64,000 nucleotides of DNA, taken from assembly GCA_951813045.1 (NCBI GenBank), contig CATOTF010000002.1:1612001-1676000 (forward strand). The letters are read 5' to 3'. Of the stretch, positions 8,396-17,111 are shown one piece after another. The stretch is from an uncultured Rhizobiaceae bacterium. GTDB taxonomy: Bacteria; Pseudomonadota; Alphaproteobacteria; Rhizobiales; Rhizobiaceae. A program made the translations under genes and the position numbers. The first letter of the stretch is position 1, and each line of letters opens with the position of its first letter. A model generated the notes under the pieces. The model made no database searches and was not told the origin of the DNA. It saw only the letters and a program-made list of their open reading frames with translations.

Positions 8396-8433
8396 GTTGA
8401 TACTAAAATTAGTGTCGGCAATACGAGGCTCAT
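8396..8433 (-). pseudogene. Severed 5' end of the RTX/TolB gene
   Basis: ATG 8433 opens a frame MSLVLPTLILVS that reaches the TA at the IS630 edge. Rejoined across the element it reads on as TSGQNANDGAF, matching the start of TolB-type repeat proteins. A one-base insertion in the T6 run at 7310-7315 is then needed to continue into VVQDGRFVVFGSDAS. Confidence 0.5.
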
Positions 8434-8645
8434 CAGAATACCCTATAATTATCTATTTTTGCTTCGACGATTACTTTGAATGACATCGTGGAATCGGGCA
8501 ATAAGGAATTAGAGCTGAGCTAAGGGACCGCTGAGCTGTTTTGTAACTGATTCAACAGCGTGGGGTAAAGTGGAATTTGCGGTGAGATCGCGCTTATTCA
8601 TCGACACGAACAATTAGCTCAAGGAAACGTATCAATGCCCCACGA

Positions 8646-8950
8646 TTAGTGCGTCCAAGGCACTTTGCGGTCGAACTTGAAATTGTCTGAATATGACATA
8701 GGTCGGCGGCGCTGTTCTTTTGGCTCCGTTACCCGATATTCCAAGCCGTTGTTCTCCGCATAGCGAATTGCGTCTTCCCTGGTGTCGAATTTCAGGCGAA
8801 CCTGCGCCATCATGTCGTTGGACGATGTATAACCCATGTGCGGCTCCACAGTTTTGGCTGCGACGGGTTCATGTTCGACAACCCAAAACACGGTCTTGCC
8901 CTTGCCGACTGCATGGCGGTTTTCGCAGGGCGGTAAATTCGAGCGACCAT
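8646..8950 (-). pseudogene. NDUFS4-like gene, copy 2, one-base deletion
   Basis: From ATG 8950 the protein reads [15 protein letters not shown] as in the intact copy. Where copy 1 has CAGTCCGGCAAGG, this copy has CAGTCGGCAAGG (near 8906). The lost base shifts the frame. The remaining family sequence continues in the other frame ([20 protein letters not shown] to PWTH) to TAA at 8646. Most differences from copy 1 before and after the deletion are synonymous, so it was functional until recently. Confidence 0.85.
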
Positions 8951-8990
8951 GGCGTTGTTCGAAAGCGTCCCCTTGATTGAGCTTAACAGA

Positions 8991-9067
8991 TGGTCGGGGC
9001 GGCAGGATTCGAACCTGCGCCCCCCTGGTCCCAAACCAGGTGCGCTACCAGACTGCGCCACGCCCCG
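8991..9067 (-). tRNA. tRNA-Pro (anticodon TGG), copy 2
   Basis: Same 77-nt cloverleaf with encoded CCA as copy 1 and the same TGG anticodon. The single change falls in the variable loop and breaks no pair, so it should fold and function. Confidence 0.95.
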
Positions 9068-9141
9068 ATATCCGTCAAAGACACGCAGGCTATTGACCAG
9101 GTATCACCTGCTCCGCAAGGCAAAAAGCGCGTGATGAGCAT

Positions 9142-9624
9142 CTATTGTGAAACTAAAAACCAAGGGTGGCGCATTACATCGCCGGTTTTAAGTTTTGCAG
9201 CGTCCGCCTCACCCGCATTTATCTCCAAAACAAAGCGCGCGGGGCCCTGAGACGAGATAATATCAAGCGAATGGGGAACCGCGCCCTTATGGATATGCGT
9301 CACTTTTCCCGCTTCGTCGGTAAACACCATATCCAGGGGAATAAATGTATTTTTCATCCACATGGCGACAGGACGCGTTTGGTCAAACCGAAATAACATC
9401 CCGGATTTTTGCGCCATTTCCTTTACAAACATCAGCCCTTTGGTGCGCATTTCGTCTGTTGTGGCGAGTTCAACGGTCCATTCGTGTGTTCCAGAGTCTG
9501 AAACAACCGAAACTGAGTTCATACCGGCGGATTGGGCCGGTAACGCCTGAAGTAATAATAAAAACAGGGCAAAACACGCGGCGATTATGCCTACATTGCG
9601 TTTTTGAAAGGTCAAATTTGTCAT
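9142..9624 (-). CDS. DUF192-family secreted/periplasmic protein
   Basis: A 160-residue protein of the DUF192 (COG1430) family, whose function is unknown. Residues 1-33 form a signal peptide (hydrophobic ACFALFLLLLQALPAQSA). The family signature follows: the VELATTDEMRTKGLMF strand-helix, GMLFRFDQTRPVAMWMKNTFIPLDMVF, HIHKGAVPHS and FVLEINAGEA. Length is normal. It sits between tRNA-Pro copy 2 and the double cold-shock gene on the same strand, 47 bp downstream of the latter, so co-transcription is possible. Confidence 0.88.
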   Translation of the reverse strand: MTNLTFQKRNVGIIAACFALFLLLLQALPAQSAGMNSVSVVSDSGTHEWTVELATTDEMRTKGLMFVKEMAQKSGMLFRFDQTRPVAMWMKNTFIPLDMVFTDEAGKVTHIHKGAVPHSLDIISSQGPARFVLEINAGEADAAKLKTGDVMRHPWFLVSQ

Positions 9625-9671
9625 TTGAGCTAGCTTAATGATCGAAGACGCATTGTTAAGTCAATTCGCTG

Positions 9672-10313
9672 TTAGTGGCTTTGTGGGGCCCCAGATGCCC
9701 TCACCGGATGTACTTCCGCTGCCATGAGCCCTTTTTGGCCATCGCCAAATTTCACCATGACAAATTGGCCAGGCCGTAATTCTGTTAGACCATAGCGACG
9801 CAATGTTTCCATATGAACAAAAATATCTTCTGTCCCCTCGCCCCGGGTTAAAAAGCCAAACCCTTTTGTGCGGTTGAACCACTTCACCTCTGCGCGGACC
9901 AGATCGCTGGTGGCCTCGACTTCCACATGTGTGTTGGCCGGGGGCAGTTGCGAGGGGTGAATTGCCGTCGAATTATCCATGGAAAGAACTCGAAAGGCCT
10001 GTAGACCCCGGGTTTTATTCACCACTTCGCAGACGATTCGAGCACCTTCATAGGCTGTTTGATAACCGTCATCACGAAGACACGAGACGTGAAGAAGAAC
10101 GTCGGGCAGATCATCGTCTGGAATAACAAATCCAAGCCCCTTGGAAATATCAAACCATTTTATCGCACCGGCAACGACAAACACATCGGCAGCCGCCGAT
10201 GGCTGATCGGACAACGTCTCTGCCGTATCAAAAGTGGTCGCATTCTGACCATCAGCAAAATCTGTGGAATCATCGGTGCCCAACACCGAATTTGAAGACA
10301 GCTTAGAACCCAT
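9672..10313 (-). CDS. Cold-shock protein with two CSD domains
   Basis: Contains two S1-like cold-shock domains. The first has [20 protein letters not shown] and [12 protein letters not shown]. The second has [20 protein letters not shown] and [13 protein letters not shown], with good RNP1/RNP2 aromatic residues. The first domain is less canonical (LLHV for IFVH). Such two-domain proteins are common in alphaproteobacteria and bind single-stranded RNA/DNA. ATG 10313 is chosen because GAGGGG stands 8 nt before it; an in-frame extension to 10388 adds a cysteine-rich, unlikely N terminus. Confidence 0.88.
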   Translation of the reverse strand: MGSKLSSNSVLGTDDSTDFADGQNATTFDTAETLSDQPSAAADVFVVAGAIKWFDISKGLGFVIPDDDLPDVLLHVSCLRDDGYQTAYEGARIVCEVVNKTRGLQAFRVLSMDNSTAIHPSQLPPANTHVEVEATSDLVRAEVKWFNRTKGFGFLTRGEGTEDIFVHMETLRRYGLTELRPGQFVMVKFGDGQKGLMAAEVHPVRASGAPQSH

Positions 10314-10503
10314 TTTCAATTTCCCCTCACCGCAACGCGATGACACACAACAAACAGAAGCACTGAACTCGGCGCATCTCGACTTCAATACTTTCGGACT
10401 CCCCTCAAGAAAAACCGGGAAGTTCGACCGTGATTCGCGTGTAATTTAACACGTTCCCCCCGCAGTCGCCCTATAGTGCGAATCAAAATATTTTTTTGAA
10501 AGA

Positions 10504-11292
10504 TCAGGAAGGTTGTTTTTCCAACGCTTTTTTCAAAGTTTCGCCTAATGGACTATGTAAAACGAGGTGTGCCAGGGGGTCCAGTGGCGTATTTTCCCGA
10601 TTCACGATAACCAATCTCGCACCATTGTTACGGGCTAGCAGCGGCAGGCCCGCTGCAGGCTGGACCACAAGAGAAGACCCCAAGACTACAAACAAATCGC
10701 AGTTCAGGGCGAGTTTTTCAGCCTCGACCACCTTATCTTGGGGCATTGGCTGGCCAAATGAGATGATGTTAGCCTTTACCAACCCATCACAGTCTCCACA
10801 TTTCGGGCTTTCGCCGGTCTTTGAAATCAGACTTTGTGCTTCCTGCAGGCTCATGGGAAGGCCACAGTCGAGACAAGAGGCGTTGGTCCCATTACCGTGA
10901 ATTTCCACGATTGAGGCGTCATCCACGCCTGAGCGCTGGTGTAATCCATCAATATTTTGGGTAATCAACCCCAGTCCAGATCGAGAATTCAAAACAGATG
11001 CAACTGCTCTATGCCCATCATTCAAAGGCGCGGCATCAAATTCTTTTTGAAAGCGAAAACGCCGCCTCCAATCTTCCATCCGGGATTGTTCATCCGCGAC
11101 AAAGTCTTGAAAATAAATCGGTTTCATTTTGGTCCAGATACCACCGGGACTACGGAAATCCGCAATACCTGATTCGGTGGATATGCCGGCACCGGTAAAA
11201 AACACAATTTTTTCGGCCTTCTGAATATAAGATGCAAGATCGGCCAATACCCAATTCTCCAACACGTCTATGCTAAATATTCCGATATCCAA
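10504..11292 (-). CDS. Sir2-family NAD-dependent protein deacylase
   Basis: A sirtuin of about 250 residues that removes acyl groups from lysines using NAD+. Visible are GAGIS (34-38) and the following [16 protein letters not shown] (111-118), the catalytic His in VEIHG (132), four zinc cysteines (140, 143, 165, 168), IISFGQPMP and [15 protein letters not shown]. The substrate-pocket Tyr/Arg of desuccinylases is not evident, so plain deacetylation is more likely. The first possible start is a TTG at 11292; a GTG at 11265 is equally possible. No operon partners. Confidence 0.9.
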   Translation of the reverse strand: MDIGIFSIDVLENWVLADLASYIQKAEKIVFFTGAGISTESGIADFRSPGGIWTKMKPIYFQDFVADEQSRMEDWRRRFRFQKEFDAAPLNDGHRAVASVLNSRSGLGLITQNIDGLHQRSGVDDASIVEIHGNGTNASCLDCGLPMSLQEAQSLISKTGESPKCGDCDGLVKANIISFGQPMPQDKVVEAEKLALNCDLFVVLGSSLVVQPAAGLPLLARNNGARLVIVNRENTPLDPLAHLVLHSPLGETLKKALEKQPS

Positions 11293-11411
11293 ATCCGGAC
11301 AATGATCCGAATTTTGACCGGCCGGCAGTTCTTGTCGTAATTAACCTTAAGCTGCTGACGATCGGCAAGAACAATTCGCTCACAATCAAACGACAAATAG
11401 AAAGTTTAACC

Positions 11412-11852
11412 ATGAAATATCTGCATACAATGGTCCGTGTGAAAGACCTGGACACCTCACTTGATTTCTATGTTGATAAGATGGGCATGGTCGAAACACG
11501 GCGCAAGGAATTCGAGCAGGGTCGATTCACACTGGTCTTTCTCGCCGGCAAGGATGATCTCGCGCGCGCGGAACAGGAACGGGCGCCGGAACTCGAGCTA
11601 ACTTACAACTGGGACCCGGAGGATTACCATAGCGGCCGCAATTTCGGCCATCTCGCCTATACCGTCGACAACATTTACGAAACTTGTGAAAAGCTGATGA
11701 AGGCAGGAGTTACAATAAACCGCCCTCCCCGCGATGGCCGCATGGCGTTTGTAAAATCACCGGACAATGTCTCCTTCGAGTTATTACAAAAACATGACGC
11801 ACTGAAACCCGCAGAACCATGGCTTTCGATGGACAATGAAGGAAGCTGGTAA
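11412..11852 (+). CDS. gloA: Lactoylglutathione lyase (glyoxalase I)
   Basis: A 146-residue vicinal-oxygen-chelate protein that isomerises the methylglyoxal-glutathione hemithioacetal to S-lactoylglutathione. The first module has the metal His ([20 protein letters not shown]) and the Glu in ELTYNW. The second has [16 protein letters not shown], and a final Glu in VSFELLQK. Length and motif order are those of Ni-type bacterial GloA. Divergent from the sirtuin gene. Confidence 0.92.
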   Translation: MKYLHTMVRVKDLDTSLDFYVDKMGMVETRRKEFEQGRFTLVFLAGKDDLARAEQERAPELELTYNWDPEDYHSGRNFGHLAYTVDNIYETCEKLMKAGVTINRPPRDGRMAFVKSPDNVSFELLQKHDALKPAEPWLSMDNEGSW

Positions 11853-12057
11853 TTTTAATACGCCAGTTGGTGTTTTGCCGTAATTTGGCCTTATTCGCGC
11901 CAAAGTTCCGCATCAGTGGTGATACGGTCAGAACTGGGGCTGACCTAGCCGCTTGCATTTTGAAATAACAATGGATTATCCGGTTGTGATTTCAACATTT
12001 GTGAAGCATACAACACATAATTAACGCCCTCACGATGCGGAAGTGCGGTCGATTGGC

Positions 12058-13212
12058 ATGGAGAAGCTGACTGTGGGAATCTTCGCGATAAATCGGAGCG
12101 ATTATGGCTCCAATTGCGCCCGCATCCGTACGCCCTTAATTGGCATTCTTCTGACCATCGCATTCTTGGCCGTTAGTGGTTGCGTTTCAAACACAACCTT
12201 ACCTTCCAACAACATCGCAACACTTCTTACGCCTGTTGAAGGGGACCGGCCCGAGAAAGCCAGTGATACGCTGGAATCGAAGTTGGCAGGGATAAAACCA
12301 CAAACGGGTCCAACGCCACCTGCAAAAGAAAAAGAAGAGCTAAGCCCGGCAATCAAAAATGCGCTTGTGCCTACCAGTAAGGAAACACAGGCCGAATCCG
12401 CAGTAAACAAGGTTGCTAATTCTTCCAGCACAATTGCGAGCAAGGAACCGGATGCGGATTCTGTGACTAAGCCCGCAACCAAACCAACAACCGGGGAAAC
12501 TAAAATTGCAGCACTTACCCCTGCCGCAATACCGGACAAAAAACCGGTCGCCAAGAAAAAAGCTCCCGCGCTGTTCGGAGGGTTTTTTAGCAAAAACCAG
12601 GCTGGAACCCCCCAAGCGCTGCGTGCGGAAACTAGAACCATACGGAAAAAAAGAGTAGTCGCAAAACTGAACTCTCGTGGCGCTGTAAAAACGATCAGGT
12701 CAAATCGCAAAAACCGGCCCAGAGCCAATACGACATCACTTCCAGGGGTTAACCTGAAGCGCCTGTTTGGCATTGATACCGAAGACACTGAAGAACTGGA
12801 TGAACCAGAACAATTAGCATCGGTTACAAACCGGGCGCGCCGCGGCACACACGGCCTGCTGCTTCAACGTAAAGATGTAAAAGTTGGTTGCTTCCCACCG
12901 GATCTGGTCAGAATATTAAAACAAGTGGAGCGCCGGTTTGGGTGCACGCCAATCGTGACTTCCGGTTACAGAAGCCGGAGTTACAACCGCCGGATTCGTG
13001 GCGCGCGTAATTCAATGCATATCCACTGTAAAGCAGCAGATATTCAGGTTAAAGGCGTCAGCAAATGGAAGTTGGCTAAATACCTGAGATCTCTACCTGG
13101 TCGTGGCGGCGTGGGCACCTATTGCCACACCAGATCCGTTCACATTGACGTCGCTGGAAAGCGGGACTGGAATCGCAGATGCCGCCGCTCCCGCAAGCGT
13201 CGCCGCACTTAA
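12058..13212 (+). CDS. Lipoprotein with C-terminal M15/YcbK-type peptidase domain
   Basis: The N terminus (from ATG 12058; GTG 12043 is also possible) has a transmembrane/signal stretch ending in the lipobox LAVSGC, so the protein is likely an envelope lipoprotein. Residues 45-270 are low-complexity, rich in Lys/Ala/Pro/Thr, a linker spanning the periplasm. The C-terminal 115 residues form the YcbK/peptidase M15 fold (DUF882-like): SGYRSRSYNRRIRG, the zinc ligands in NSMHIHCKAADIQV, GGVGTYCHTRSVHIDVAGKR. It probably trims peptidoglycan peptides (D-Ala carboxypeptidase or L,D-type). It ends in a very basic RRCRRSRKRRRT tail. Confidence 0.85.
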   Translation: MEKLTVGIFAINRSDYGSNCARIRTPLIGILLTIAFLAVSGCVSNTTLPSNNIATLLTPVEGDRPEKASDTLESKLAGIKPQTGPTPPAKEKEELSPAIKNALVPTSKETQAESAVNKVANSSSTIASKEPDADSVTKPATKPTTGETKIAALTPAAIPDKKPVAKKKAPALFGGFFSKNQAGTPQALRAETRTIRKKRVVAKLNSRGAVKTIRSNRKNRPRANTTSLPGVNLKRLFGIDTEDTEELDEPEQLASVTNRARRGTHGLLLQRKDVKVGCFPPDLVRILKQVERRFGCTPIVTSGYRSRSYNRRIRGARNSMHIHCKAADIQVKGVSKWKLAKYLRSLPGRGGVGTYCHTRSVHIDVAGKRDWNRRCRRSRKRRRT

Positions 13213-13575
13213 TATTAATGTGCGTTTCGTTCAACCGGATTCATTAGAACGCATTTTAACTCATATTTCCTGTCTGACTGTGCTGCTCATCCATGAGGAT
13301 AAATGCGCGTCACGGATTTAATGATTCTGCATTCAACGATATTCTACCAAAGTGCATCAATGCCTTGATTGCGCGCGTATACCAATTTCGCAACCGGAGT
13401 GCTTTTGAGAGCAACGGGCATCAAAAATGTTGGTTCGGAACTTTATTTAGAGATGAATTTAGTTCCGCCGTTCTGCTAAATTAACCCACCAATATTCTTA
13501 TTTAAATTTCTCGCTGTTTTTGATAAAAACCCTCTTGCAGCACAGAATTTTCCTGCCTATACACCACCCCACTGC
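13213..13575. other. Intergenic, no gene seen
   Basis: Between the YcbK-type gene and tRNA-Glu. Only short frames without family resemblance. The last 80 bases should contain the tRNA promoter, but no convincing -35/-10 pair can be fixed by eye. Confidence 0.5.
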
Positions 13576-13650
13576 GGTCCCTTCGTCTATCGGTTAGGAC
13601 GCCAGGTTTTCAACCTGGAAAGAGGGGTTCGATTCCCCTAGGGACTACCA
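13576..13650 (+). tRNA. tRNA-Glu (anticodon TTC)
   Basis: 75 nt with encoded CCA. The acceptor is GGTCCCT/AGGGACT, the anticodon arm CCAGG-TTTTCAA-CCTGG, and the T arm AGGGGTTCGATTCCCCT. Confidence 0.95.
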
Positions 13651-14534
13651 GCGCTCCTACGAGCATCTCCCTATACCGCTAGCTCCGAAATCCAGATACT
13701 ATACTGCATCTTGTATCCCTGCTCATTGATTTGCAGCTTAACCAGCATAGCTCACATAATCACTCATCGTGCGGCAATAACACATTCACTCACTAGTTGT
13801 ATGAGTTAACAACGCAATCCTTCGAACTTGGAAACCAGTTAAACGGACAAATATCTCTTCACCTGGTGAAGTTCATTACCACGTATAGATATGCGCTCAC
13901 TGTGATCTACGGTGCGAAACTCTGAATTTTCTGACGAGGGCTTCAGAGCGCGTGATAAAATCTTTCACACGTACATGCCGCACGTTTCCCCATTCAAGAC
14001 ACCTGTGTTGATTAACACTGACGCAAGCCAGACAGCCGACTAACCTAATTATTCTAGGCACATTTACAAAATAGGACATACGGTACGGACAACTATCAAA
14101 AATCCGGATACAATTAGCCGAATCGATTAATCATTTCCCATGTGGGTTGATGAGATTACGTCCCTCATCAAGGCATCAAGGTTGGGACCAGATTAGAATT
14201 TGAGGGCACAATGCATAACTGCAACCTATCGAAAAGGGTGCATCGACTCGGTTCTAATTAACGTTTGCCGTGAGTGTTATTCTTTGCAAGCGGCAATACG
14301 GGCTCAAACGTTAACAAATTAATCATATTTGTTAGCTATTGTAATAACGAATCAAGTAAACATGGTAATCTGGGATTAGAAATCTTTACGAAATTGAAAG
14401 CATGTCAGGCGGAATTAGAGCATGCATCTGAATTCTTTATATTTTTCTGCCAATACTAATATCCAAGAATATTGTGGAGACAATGGCAAAAACATGTGTT
14501 ACTGTTTAGCCATATAAGTAGCAGGGATATACTT
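13651..14534. other. Long AT-rich stretch without recognisable genes
   Basis: Nearly 0.9 kb downstream of tRNA-Glu with frames of about 60 codons at most and no family resemblance. Base composition is more AT-rich than the surrounding genes. It may be decayed DNA belonging to the IS-rich region that follows. Confidence 0.45.
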
Positions 14535-14694
14535 ATGAATAAATTTGAAACTGTTCTTCGCGATGCAATTGAGCGTTCTTGCGCAAACAACAGCATAAAG
14601 CGCGCCAAAGTGCATAATCAGGCACGAAGAGCACTCAACGAATGGTTTGTTGATAATTTGACCACCACAAATGAGCGTATGGAACAACTTCTTA
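14535..14694 (+). pseudogene. Small hypothetical gene split by IS630 copy A (5' part)
   Basis: ATG 14535, with GCAGGGA upstream, opens MNKFETVLRDAIERSCANN, then RAKVHNQARRALNEWFVDN. It is a soluble helical protein of unknown family. After 53 codons it meets the IS630. Beyond the element, 15860-15924 holds a coding-like tail, MLESAIETIEDKMRWMQVAE and TAG. That tail is offset by one base from the 5' part when the IS and one TA are removed. Either the gene had a further frameshift or its last codons are the other frame (LCSNPPSRQLKTK). The reconstructed product would be about 75 residues. Confidence 0.5.
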
Positions 14695-14705
14695 TACCAA
14701 CGGCA

Positions 14706-15778
14706 TTAATTTTCGACCGTTCTGACATGGGCCCAATCTCTCATTCCGATTGACGTTATGATTTTCGGTGTGTCGATGAGCGCGTTCCATGCGTCGCAGG
14801 CGGCATCAAGGATGGCGGTGTAGTCTTTGAAAACGCGGTTTGAGAGATAGTTTGACCTCAGATATTGCCAGATGTTCTCGACCGGGTTCAGTTCAGGTGA
14901 CTTCGAAGGTAGCAGAATGATGGTGATATTCTTTGGTACGACCAGTTTGCCGGTGCTGTGCCAACTTGCGCGATCCATCAGGATCACGGCATGGGCCTTG
15001 CGGGTCACGTATTTGCTGATCTCATCGAGATGCAATTGCATTGCTTGTGTGTTGGCTTTGGGCAGTACCAAGGCCGCGCCCGTGCCACGCTTTGGGCAGA
15101 TCGCACCGAACAGATAGGCATTGTCGTAGCGCTGGTCGGCGGGCAGCCGGGGACGGGTTCCTTTCCTCGCCCAGAGGCGAACCTGACCGTTCTTTTGCCC
15201 GATGCGCGCTTCGTCCTGGAACCAGATCTCCACCGGCGTTCTCTGCGGCAGATCAGCTATGTGGGCTGCGAGCGTGTCGGGGAAGTTTTTTTGAACGCTT
15301 CGATCACACGTCCATCCTGCTCAGGGTGTTGTGGACGACCGGAGATGTTGGAGAAGCCCAGTTGTGCCAGATAATCCGACATCACCCGCTCGGAGCATTT
15401 GATACCGAACTGTTCCTCAATAACGCGTACCAGATCAATGCGTCGCCAACGAACCACGCCATCCACTTCCCGGTCCGGCCCGGTTTCGACAATCAGCGAC
15501 AGTTCCTGCATCTGCTTATCACTCAGCAGGCGCGGTCGCCCTGCACCCTTGGCATTGGTCAGACCGTCCGGACCCAGTTCATTGAAACGATGGACCCAGT
15601 CACGCAACGTTTGACGATCCATCCCGCCAATCCGAGCCGCCTCCGTGCGGTTCATGCCGTCATAGACTGCGGCAAGCGCAAGCAGCCGGCGTATCTGTCG
15701 GTTGTCACTGCATTCCTTGGTCGTCCGGCGCAGGCTGGCGGCATCAAAGTCCGTCCGAAGTGGCACTGATGATCCCAT
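14706..15778 (-). CDS. IS630-family transposase (frameshifted fusion), copy A
   Basis: The N-terminal frame starts at ATG 15778 behind AAAGGAG. It holds two helix-turn-helix segments (MNRTEAARIGGMDRQTLRDW and the winged part RRIDLVRVIEEQFG). It stops at 15257. The -1 frame carries the DDE core: IWFQDEARIGQKNG, ILMDRASWHSTGKL, and SPELNPVENIWQYLRSNYL with the catalytic Glu. An A7 run joins the two into a protein of about 357 residues. Confidence 0.92.
15286..15292 (-). other. Slippery A7 site of IS630 copy A
   Basis: The coding strand reads TTC AAA AAA ACT TCC. A -1 slip gives AAC TTC CCC GAC ACG, which is open through the whole catalytic domain. The same heptamer is at 48013-48019 in copy B. 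Confidence 0.75.
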
Positions 15779-16028
15779 AGCAAATCTCCTTTGCCACAAG
15801 GAATCAGATCAAACTCGATTTGGGAATCCCTACAGAGTCAGAAAATAATGCCGTTGGTATTATGCTCGAATCCGCCATCGAGACAATTGAAGACAAAATG
15901 AGATGGATGCAGGTCGCGGAATAGATTACGACTGTAAAACGGCGGTTTAATTTCTCCTGACCTCGTGATTGGTTTGCTTGCCTGATGGACCGGAACGATA
16001 TTATATCTCTTCGGTTTCTCCCAAATTT

Positions 16029-16271
16029 TTACTGATGTATTTGAATGATGTGAGGATGTTTAACGTCTTCAGTTGCGTTACGTAATTGCAACCACCACCA
16101 AAGTTGGTTGCGCAGATTCCAAGCGGCGGCGATACGGTAGCTTTTGACAGTAACGGCCCAGACGGTTCTGGCGTACCCCACAGCCGCTACATCATTTGTA
16201 ACACTCGCATAAAGCATCCCGTTCCGCTTCGGCGACATGATATCGGTGAAATAATGATGATCCGCGGGCAT
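16029..16271 (-). pseudogene. Decayed GIY-YIG nuclease gene
   Basis: The first 26 codons from ATG 16271 (MPADHHYFTDIMSPKRNG, then MLYASVTND) match the N terminus of the GIY-YIG gene at 16787 (MACDHHYFVYILASKRHG, TLYTGVTND). After that the similarity stops and the frame is filler. The Y of the first YI motif is changed to D (YFTDIM), so the catalytic core is lost. A degraded palindromic repeat lies next to it at 16299-16332. Confidence 0.6.
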
Positions 16272-16361
16272 AGTTCAGACTGCATCAATTACAATTCATT
16301 GTCATTCTCACCGCAGCGGGAATCCAGTGTGGCGCCTTACAGCGGCATGGTACTGGAGATA

Positions 16362-16520
16362 GACTAGGATAAATACCGCGGCACAAAAATAGGCAAAGCC
16401 CTGCGCATCCCCCACCGTTCCACGCTGATTATGTACAACGCCAAAGGCAAGGAAACAGGCCGAATTGTTGCAGGCACGAGTGTATCCCAAATCAAAGGCC
16501 TGATTGATCAGGGGATTTAG
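16362..16520 (+). pseudogene. C-terminal remnant of a thioredoxin-fold protein
   Basis: The frame reads D-stop-DKYRGTKIGKALRIPHRSTLI, then MYNAKGKETGRIVAGTSVSQIKGLIDQGI and TAG. This is the cis-proline strand and last helix of a thioredoxin-like protein. A TGG-to-TAG change would explain the stop at 16365-16367. No upstream half with a CxxC motif is visible. The family is inferred from the STLIMYNAKGKETGRIVG-like pattern. Confidence 0.5.
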
Positions 16521-16558
16521 GCTGAGTGATTTTCACGTGTCATTCCCCGCGACCCCAT

Positions 16559-16699
16559 TGTCATCCCCGCGCAGGCGGGGACCCATAGATGCTATTGAAT
16601 GAAAGACCCCAGTTGGTAGGAATTCATCCCCAGATTCCCGGCCCAATAACACCGTTCATTGTTGCTGATCGTTGGGTCCCCGCCTACGCGGGGATGACA
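16559..16699. repeat. 141-bp palindrome-ended element 1
   Basis: The ends are 27-bp inverted repeats starting TGTCATCCCCGCGCAGGCGG (16559-16585) and its near complement (16673-16699). Each end is itself a hairpin (CCCCGC/GCGGGG). The interior resembles that of element 2 at scattered positions. Just before it, 16535-16557 is another degraded end copy. It is similar to the dispersed palindromic repeats common in alphaproteobacterial intergenic DNA. Confidence 0.8.
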
Positions 16700-16786
16700 C
16701 CGAGTGGGTGACAGTCGAACTACCCTTAACCTGAACAAAAATGAATGAGGAGATGACAACAGCGTTCAAGCTTGCCATCCTAATAT

Positions 16787-17083
16787 ATGGCCTGCGACCA
16801 TCATTATTTTGTCTATATTCTTGCCTCCAAGCGGCACGGCACTTTGTACACAGGCGTGACAAACGACCTATATCGACGATTGCTGGAACACCGCGAAGGG
16901 GTCGGCAGCAAGTTCGCCTCAAAATATGGGGTCCATCAATTGGTCTGGTTCGAACAACACGGAGATATTGAGCTTGCTATCGCGCGGGAAAAGGCAATCA
17001 AGAAATGGTACCGCGCTTGGAAAATCGCTATGATCGAAGAGAGCAATCCCCATTGGGATGATTTATTCAGGACGTTTGAATAA
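16787..17083 (+). CDS. GIY-YIG nuclease-domain protein (UPF0213 type)
   Basis: A 98-residue single-domain GIY-YIG protein. The elements are HYFVYILASKRHG (first YI), TLYTGVTNDLYRRLLEHREG (second YTG plus catalytic Arg), a KFASKYGVHQLVWFEQH strand, and the Glu-containing helix AIAREKAIKKWYRAWKIAMI. It ends NPHWDDLF. This small family is related to UvrC and homing nucleases; its cellular role is unsettled. The gene lies between two directly oriented 141-bp elements with inverted ends (16559-16699 and 17112-17252), the right one only 28 bp past its stop. No strong ribosome site precedes ATG 16787. Confidence 0.88.
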   Translation: MACDHHYFVYILASKRHGTLYTGVTNDLYRRLLEHREGVGSKFASKYGVHQLVWFEQHGDIELAIAREKAIKKWYRAWKIAMIEESNPHWDDLFRTFE

Positions 17084-17111
17084 GCAAACCAACCTGCCGC
17101 CACCCCGCCGT

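Larger units (their letters stand above)
8513..9085. repeat. Diverged direct repeat, arm 2
   Basis: Matches 2481-3038. The arm begins inside the tRNA-Arg sequence (8513-8529 is its 5' 17 nt only), then has the spacer, a frameshifted NDUFS4 gene, tRNA-Pro copy 2 and the shared 18-bp tail. DUF192 and cold-shock genes follow to the right. Only a short stretch (8434-8512) without a recognisable gene precedes it. Confidence 0.85.
14697..15857 (-). mobile_element. IS630-family insertion sequence (large type), copy A
   Basis: A 1161-bp element with inverted ends CCAACGGCATTA, flanked by TA at 14695-14696 and 15858-15859. A second copy with the same proteins lies at 47424-48584. It interrupts a small hypothetical gene. 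Confidence 0.93.

Noticed and set aside
8513-8529. tRNA-Arg fragment as an integrase attachment site
   Set aside because: It is the 5' end of the tRNA, whereas integrative elements usually duplicate the 3' end, and no integrase gene is present. It is better explained as the edge of the diverged duplication.
15041-15769. 242-codon frame antisense to the IS630 transposase
   Set aside because: It recurs at 47768 only because the IS is repeated, and it has no protein-family features.
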